From an uncultured Collinsella sp. (GTDB taxonomy: Bacteria > Actinomycetota > Coriobacteriia > Coriobacteriales > Coriobacteriaceae), in contig CAAEMX010000046.1 of assembly GCA_900757185.1 (NCBI GenBank), positions 1-17,671 of the forward strand: a stretch of DNA of 17,671 nt, read 5' to 3'. A model generated the notes under the pieces. It saw only the letters and a program-made list of their open reading frames with translations. It had not been told where the DNA came from and made no database searches. The position numbers and the translations under genes are program-made. Below, in pieces: positions 14,194-17,671 of this stretch (position 1 is the stretch's first letter; every line of letters starts with the position of its first letter).

Positions 14194-15411
14194 GTGGCTA
14201 TCCACATTGTCGAAGAGGCGAATCGTTGCCTAGGTTGCAAAAGGGCGTTCTGCCAGCTTAAAGGCTGCCCGGTGCAGACGCCTATTCCGCAGGTCATTGA
14301 CTTGTTCAAGCAGCGTCGTCTGGAAGAGGCAGGTGAGCTGCTGTTCCAGAACAACCCCATGAGCGCGGTCTGCTCCATGATCTGCAACCATTCGGGCCAG
14401 TGCGAGGGCGCGTGCATTCAGGGCCGCAAGGGCGCACCGGTGCATTTCTCGAGCATCGAGAACTATATCTCGACTGCGTATTTGGATCGTAGGGAGTGGA
14501 AGCCTGCGCCGTCGTGCGGCAAGCAGGTTGCCGTGGTCGGTTCCGGTCCTGCCGGCATTACCGTGGCCATTAAGATGGCCCAGCTGGGCTGTGCCGTCAC
14601 GGTGTTTGAGCAACGCCCCGAGATCGGCGGCGTGCTGGAGTACGGCATCCCCGAGTTTCGCCTGCCCCGTGCTCTCGTGCAAAAGTACCGTCACGTGATG
14701 TGCTCGCTTGGCGTACGCGTCCGTCCCTCGACCACCATTGGCGGCGCGCTGCATATCGACGACCTGTTGCGCGACGGCTACGATGCGGTCTTTGTCGGTA
14801 CCGGTACCTGGCGCGCCCGCAAGCTGGGTATTCCCGGCGAGTCGCGTGGTAACGTACTGTTTGGTATCGATTACCTGGTCGATCCCACGAGCGTGGCGAT
14901 CGGTCAGAACGTGGCGGTTATCGGCGCCGGCAACGTGGCCATGGATGTTGCCCGCACGGCTCTGCGCTCGGGCGCTCGCAAGGTTACCGTGTATGCCCGA
15001 TCGCGCCATATCTCGGCCATCGATGACGAGGTGGAGCTGACCGAGCTTGACGGTGCCGAGATCGTGCGCGGCAAGGCGATTTGCGCCATCGACGATAACG
15101 GTCCGGTTTTCGAGACGGCTATCTTTGACGAGGGCGACAACGTGGTGGGCTACGAGGAAGAACTTGACCATGTGCCCGCCGACACGGTTGTGATTGCGGC
15201 CTCGCAGGTGCCCAAGGACAAACTGGTGCTTACGACGGGCGGTCTGGAGACCGACCATCGCGGTCTTCTTTCGGTCGATGAGTGCGGCATGACCACCGTG
15301 CCTGGCGTCTTTGCCGCCGGCGACGTGGTCAACGGCCCGCTCACCGTGGTCCATGCCGTAGCCGGCGCCAAGCTCGCCGTCGAAGGCATGACCAGCTATC
15401 TGGGCCTCTAA
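14194..15411 (+). CDS. GltD-like NAD(P)H-dependent Fe-S/FAD oxidoreductase
   Basis: A 405-aa homologue of the glutamate synthase small (beta) subunit and related electron-transfer flavoproteins. The N-terminal Fe-S domain has two Cys groups, C12/C15/C20/C25 and C60/C64/C70/C74. The FAD-binding GSGPAG is at 116-121, the NADPH-type GAGNVAMD at 244-251, and a C-terminal FAD block is GVFAAGDVVNGP. It is shorter than GltD (usually 450-490 aa), and no glutamate synthase large subunit is adjacent, so it is probably not a true GltD; a stand-alone NAD(P)H-dependent electron donor to another redox enzyme is more likely. The start is GTG 14194 with AAGGGGAG (14182-14189) upstream; the frame opens at TTG 14167. 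It is closed by a hairpin terminator and stands beside a flavin oxidoreductase gene, but not in the same transcription unit. Confidence 0.88.
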   Translation: MAIHIVEEANRCLGCKRAFCQLKGCPVQTPIPQVIDLFKQRRLEEAGELLFQNNPMSAVCSMICNHSGQCEGACIQGRKGAPVHFSSIENYISTAYLDRREWKPAPSCGKQVAVVGSGPAGITVAIKMAQLGCAVTVFEQRPEIGGVLEYGIPEFRLPRALVQKYRHVMCSLGVRVRPSTTIGGALHIDDLLRDGYDAVFVGTGTWRARKLGIPGESRGNVLFGIDYLVDPTSVAIGQNVAVIGAGNVAMDVARTALRSGARKVTVYARSRHISAIDDEVELTELDGAEIVRGKAICAIDDNGPVFETAIFDEGDNVVGYEEELDHVPADTVVIAASQVPKDKLVLTTGGLETDHRGLLSVDECGMTTVPGVFAAGDVVNGPLTVVHAVAGAKLAVEGMTSYLGL

Positions 15412-15426
15412 CCCACCCCGCCCATC

Positions 15427-15497
15427 AGTTGCGGTGAAATACGGACTGTTTTGGCTGTCAAAGGCCTTATCTACTCCGTATTCCACCGCAACTTTTT
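15427..15497 (+). terminator. Long-loop hairpin terminator after the GltD-like gene
   Basis: Arms of 19 bp (15427-15445 and 15475-15493) pair with one A-C mismatch; outer sequence AGTTGCGGTG / CACCGCAACT. The 29-nt loop contains AAGGCCTT. Five T (15493-15497) follow. It functions as a terminator by position, but the long, structured loop is unusual and could mark a dispersed repeat or a processed RNA. Confidence 0.75.
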
Positions 15498-15545
15498 GTG
15501 GGCTGAGTAAAAGCCGGGGGAGCGTGCGCGGTCGGGTACGGCGCG

Positions 15546-15574
15546 GTTACTGCTACGATAGATAGGTCAGTAAC
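15546..15574. promoter_or_regulatory. Inverted repeat in the promoter region of the flavin oxidoreductase gene
   Basis: GTTACTG (15546-15552) and CAGTAAC (15568-15574) are perfect inverted 7-mers with a 15-bp spacer that holds a -10-like TACGAT (15554-15559). The site ends 34 bp before the ATG and could be an operator over the promoter. No match to the GAACGTTC operators. No clear -35 is visible. Confidence 0.4.
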
Positions 15575-15608
15575 TGCCGCCGAGCGGCTCAAACGAAAGG
15601 AACCCTGT

Positions 15609-17558
15609 ATGGAGTCTTCCGCCTACCCGATGCTCTTTAGCCCGATCAAGGTCGGTACGACCGAGGTCAAGAACCGCGTCTTTATGCCGCCGGTGTCCAC
15701 GAACCTGGCCGATCATGGCTATGTGACCGACGACTTGGTCGATCATTACCGTGCCCGTGCCAAGGGCGGCGTGGGCCTCATCATCACCGAGGTCGTGACG
15801 GTCGAGCCCACCTATACCTATCTACCGGGTGACATGTGCTGCTACGACGACACGTTTATCCCTGGCTGGGAAAAGCTCGCCGCGGCCGTCCACGAGTATG
15901 GCTGCAAGATCATGCCGCAGCTCTTCCACCCCGCCTACATGGCCTTTAACATTCCGGGCACGCCGCGCCTGATCGCTCCGTCCTTTGTGGGCCCGTCCTA
16001 TGCCCGCGAGGCGCCGCGCCCCATCACGGTCGATGAGATCCACGAGCTCACGCATCAGTTTGGTGACGCTGCTGTGCGCATGCAGAAGGCCGGTGTCGAC
16101 GGCGTCGAGGTCCATGCGGCACACGCCCACGGCATGCTCGGCGGCTTTTTGACCCCGCTCTATAACAAGCGCACCGACGAGTACGGCGGCTCGCTCGACG
16201 CCCGCATGCGCTTCCTGCTCGAGGTCATCGCCGAGATTCGCGAGCGCTGCGGCAAGGACTTTATCATCGACGTCCGTATCTCGGGCGACGAGTACACCGA
16301 TGGCGGCCTGACCCTCAACGACATGATCTACGTCTCGCGTCGCCTGGAGAAGGCCGGCGTCGACATGATTCATGTGTCGGGCGGCACCACCATCAAGCGC
16401 GGTTCCGCCATTCCCGCCGCCGGCACGCAGCAGGCCTCGCACGCCGCCTGCTCGCGCGAGATCAAAAAGCACGTCAACATTCCCGTTGCCACGGTCGGCC
16501 GCATTAACGAGGCATGGATCGCCGAGGAGCTGATCGAGGACGGCGCTGCCGACATTTGCATGATGGGCCGCGCCAATCTGTGCGATGCCGAATTCTGCAA
16601 CAAGGCTGCTGCCGGCAACGCCGACGACATCCGCCCCTGCATCGGTTGCCTGCGCTGCCTGAACGGTATCATGTTTGGCAAGCGCATCTCCTGCACCGTC
16701 AACCCGGACGTGGAGCGTGACGAGGCTGGCTACGAGCCTGCCGCCGAGGCAAAGAACGTGCTCGTTGTGGGTGCCGGTCCCGCGGGCATGGAGGCAGCCT
16801 ATATTGCCGCCAAGCGCGGCCATAACGTGGTGCTCGTGGATAAGCAGGACGAGCCGGGCGGCGAGATGCGCATTGCGGCCGTTCCGCCGGCAAAGCAGGA
16901 GCTCACGCGCGTGATCAAGTATCAGTACCGTCGCCTGGCCGAGGCCGGCGTCACGTGCGTCTTCGGTACCGAGCTTTCGGCCGAGGACATCCAGCGCGAC
17001 TACGCGGGCTACGAGGTTGTCCTGGCTTATGGCGCCGAACCCATCGCCCCGGCCTTTATGCAGGGATTTAAGCAGGTCATGACGGCTGACGACCTGCTGG
17101 GTGGCAAGGCTTTCCCGGGCAAGAAGATTGTCATCGTGGGCGGCGGCACCGTCGGTTGCGAGACGGCCGATTACCTGGCCCCGTTGGTCAACGATCTGTC
17201 GCCGGCAAACCGCGACATCACCGTTATCGAGATGACCAAGACGCTCGCCGCCAACGAGGGTGGTGCCGGTCGCGCGGTGCTCATCACGCGCATGCTCTCC
17301 AAGGGCGTCCATGTGCTAACCGAGGCCAAGGTGACCGAGATCACCGAGGATGCCATCAGCTACGAGAAGGATGGCGAGGCCCACACCATCGCCGATGCCG
17401 ATACGCTGGTGCTCGCCATGGGCTATCGTCCCAATACCAAGTTGGCCGACGACCTTGCCGCTGCCGGTGTTGCCACCCACGTGCTGGGCGATGCCAACAA
17501 GTGCGGCAACATCCGCGATGCCATCGGCGATGGCTACAAGGTTGCCTGCGAACTCTAG
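15609..17558 (+). CDS. Old-yellow-enzyme/enoate-reductase-type NADH:flavin oxidoreductase
   Basis: A 649-aa three-domain protein of the 2,4-dienoyl-CoA reductase/trimethylamine dehydrogenase/BaiCD-like family. Residues about 1-340 form an FMN TIM barrel with the active-site region VHAAHAHGML (H169, H172) and the LTPLYNKRTDEYGGS block. C344, C347, C350 and C362 bind the 4Fe-4S cluster; the C-x2-C-x2-C spacing is like trimethylamine dehydrogenase rather than the C-x2-C-x3-C of FadH. The FAD-binding GAGPAG is at 388-393 and the NAD(P)-binding GGG at 511-513. It would transfer hydride from NAD(P)H to an activated C=C bond (enoate, dienoyl, steroid or flavonoid type) in the cytoplasm; the substrate is not apparent. 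ATG 15609 has GAAAGGA (15595-15601) upstream. It is monocistronic as far as visible, and no pectin link is evident. Confidence 0.9.
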   Translation: MESSAYPMLFSPIKVGTTEVKNRVFMPPVSTNLADHGYVTDDLVDHYRARAKGGVGLIITEVVTVEPTYTYLPGDMCCYDDTFIPGWEKLAAAVHEYGCKIMPQLFHPAYMAFNIPGTPRLIAPSFVGPSYAREAPRPITVDEIHELTHQFGDAAVRMQKAGVDGVEVHAAHAHGMLGGFLTPLYNKRTDEYGGSLDARMRFLLEVIAEIRERCGKDFIIDVRISGDEYTDGGLTLNDMIYVSRRLEKAGVDMIHVSGGTTIKRGSAIPAAGTQQASHAACSREIKKHVNIPVATVGRINEAWIAEELIEDGAADICMMGRANLCDAEFCNKAAAGNADDIRPCIGCLRCLNGIMFGKRISCTVNPDVERDEAGYEPAAEAKNVLVVGAGPAGMEAAYIAAKRGHNVVLVDKQDEPGGEMRIAAVPPAKQELTRVIKYQYRRLAEAGVTCVFGTELSAEDIQRDYAGYEVVLAYGAEPIAPAFMQGFKQVMTADDLLGGKAFPGKKIVIVGGGTVGCETADYLAPLVNDLSPANRDITVIEMTKTLAANEGGAGRAVLITRMLSKGVHVLTEAKVTEITEDAISYEKDGEAHTIADADTLVLAMGYRPNTKLADDLAAAGVATHVLGDANKCGNIRDAIGDGYKVACEL

Positions 17559-17573
17559 TCAACCCCTGGAGCT

Positions 17574-17623
17574 AGGGGGACAGGCTGCTTTGCACCAACG
17601 TGGTGCCTAGGTATCTGACCCCT
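17574..17623. repeat. Imperfect palindromic element (REP-like)
   Basis: Outer arms AGGGGGACAG (17574-17583) and CTGACCCCT (17615-17623) pair with one bulge and one mismatch. An inner perfect GCACCA-ACG-TGGTGC hairpin (17592-17606) lies at the centre of an internal loop. The GGGGACAG-type ends and small central hairpin look like a dispersed extragenic palindrome rather than a terminator, since no T run follows. Dispersion in the genome cannot be checked from one copy. Confidence 0.4.
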
Positions 17624-17640
17624 CTGCACCATTCGATAGC

Positions 17641-17671
17641 AAAAAGCGGCGGCCGCCCCGGGCTTCGGGGC
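17641..17671. terminator. Truncated GC-rich terminator hairpin at the window end
   Basis: AAAAAGCGGCGGCCGCCCCG enters a hairpin; GCCCCG (17655-17660) already pairs with CGGGGC (17666-17671). The window stops within the right arm. The A run at the left foot suggests a bidirectional terminator, probably serving the flavin oxidoreductase gene and possibly a convergent downstream gene. Confidence 0.55.

Noticed and set aside
15609..17558. Bilirubin reductase (BilR) identity for the flavin oxidoreductase
   Set aside because: From memory, BilR is marked by an HGDR motif at the active site; here the corresponding stretch reads HAHGML, so that identity is not supported.
1..17671. CRISPR arrays, tRNA or rRNA genes, insertion sequences, prophage or defence genes
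   Set aside because: Read through on both strands without finding regularly spaced repeats, tRNA-like folds, transposase motifs or phage genes; the novelty here lies in regulation and enzyme architecture.

Overview
The window reads as a single hexuronate/pectin-catabolism locus from a GC-rich anaerobic gut bacterium. The protein styles (GPH transporter with a long C-terminal tail, cytoplasmic esterase/hydrolase set, TMADH/enoate-reductase-like flavoprotein, orphan GltD-like protein) fit Coriobacteriia, most likely Collinsella. That assignment is inference from family resemblance; no rRNA or other marker gene is present.

Layout. Positions 2-214 hold the tail of an unrecognised upstream gene with different codon use, closed by a strong terminator. 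Block 1 (about 441-5262) is a regulated promoter followed by uxaC-uxaB-uxaA, the isomerase route from D-galacturonate through tagaturonate and altronate to 2-keto-3-deoxygluconate (KDG), ending in a terminator. Block 2 (about 5309-7192) is a second regulated promoter, a GPH/MFS sugar-acid symporter and a terminator. Block 3 (7240-11837) is a GH28 polygalacturonase disrupted by a frameshifting deletion, a pectin methylesterase fused to an alpha/beta-hydrolase esterase, and an SGNH acetylesterase. Block 4 (about 11845-14090) is a third regulated promoter, then a GH105 unsaturated (rhamno)galacturonyl hydrolase and a xylose-isomerase-like TIM-barrel protein with a one-base gap. The last part (14194-17558) holds two redox genes without visible links to pectin: a GltD-like Fe-S/FAD oxidoreductase and an old-yellow-enzyme/enoate-reductase-type flavoprotein. 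The window ends inside a hairpin that is probably a terminator.

How it works together. None of the pectin-active enzymes has a signal peptide, so the pathway appears to import partly degraded, esterified pectin fragments and to remove methyl and acetyl groups, shorten the chains and catabolise the uronates in the cytoplasm. No secreted lyase or hydrolase is encoded here, which suggests scavenging of fragments released by other organisms. KDG kinase/aldolase, KduI/KduD and the regulator are not in the window and must lie elsewhere.

Regulation. Three promoter regions share TGAACGTTCACC-type operators in a nearly fixed three-site arrangement (first to third centre 64, 65 and 65 bp). This points to one regulator, probably LacI-type, controlling uxaCBA, the transporter and the GH105 operon.
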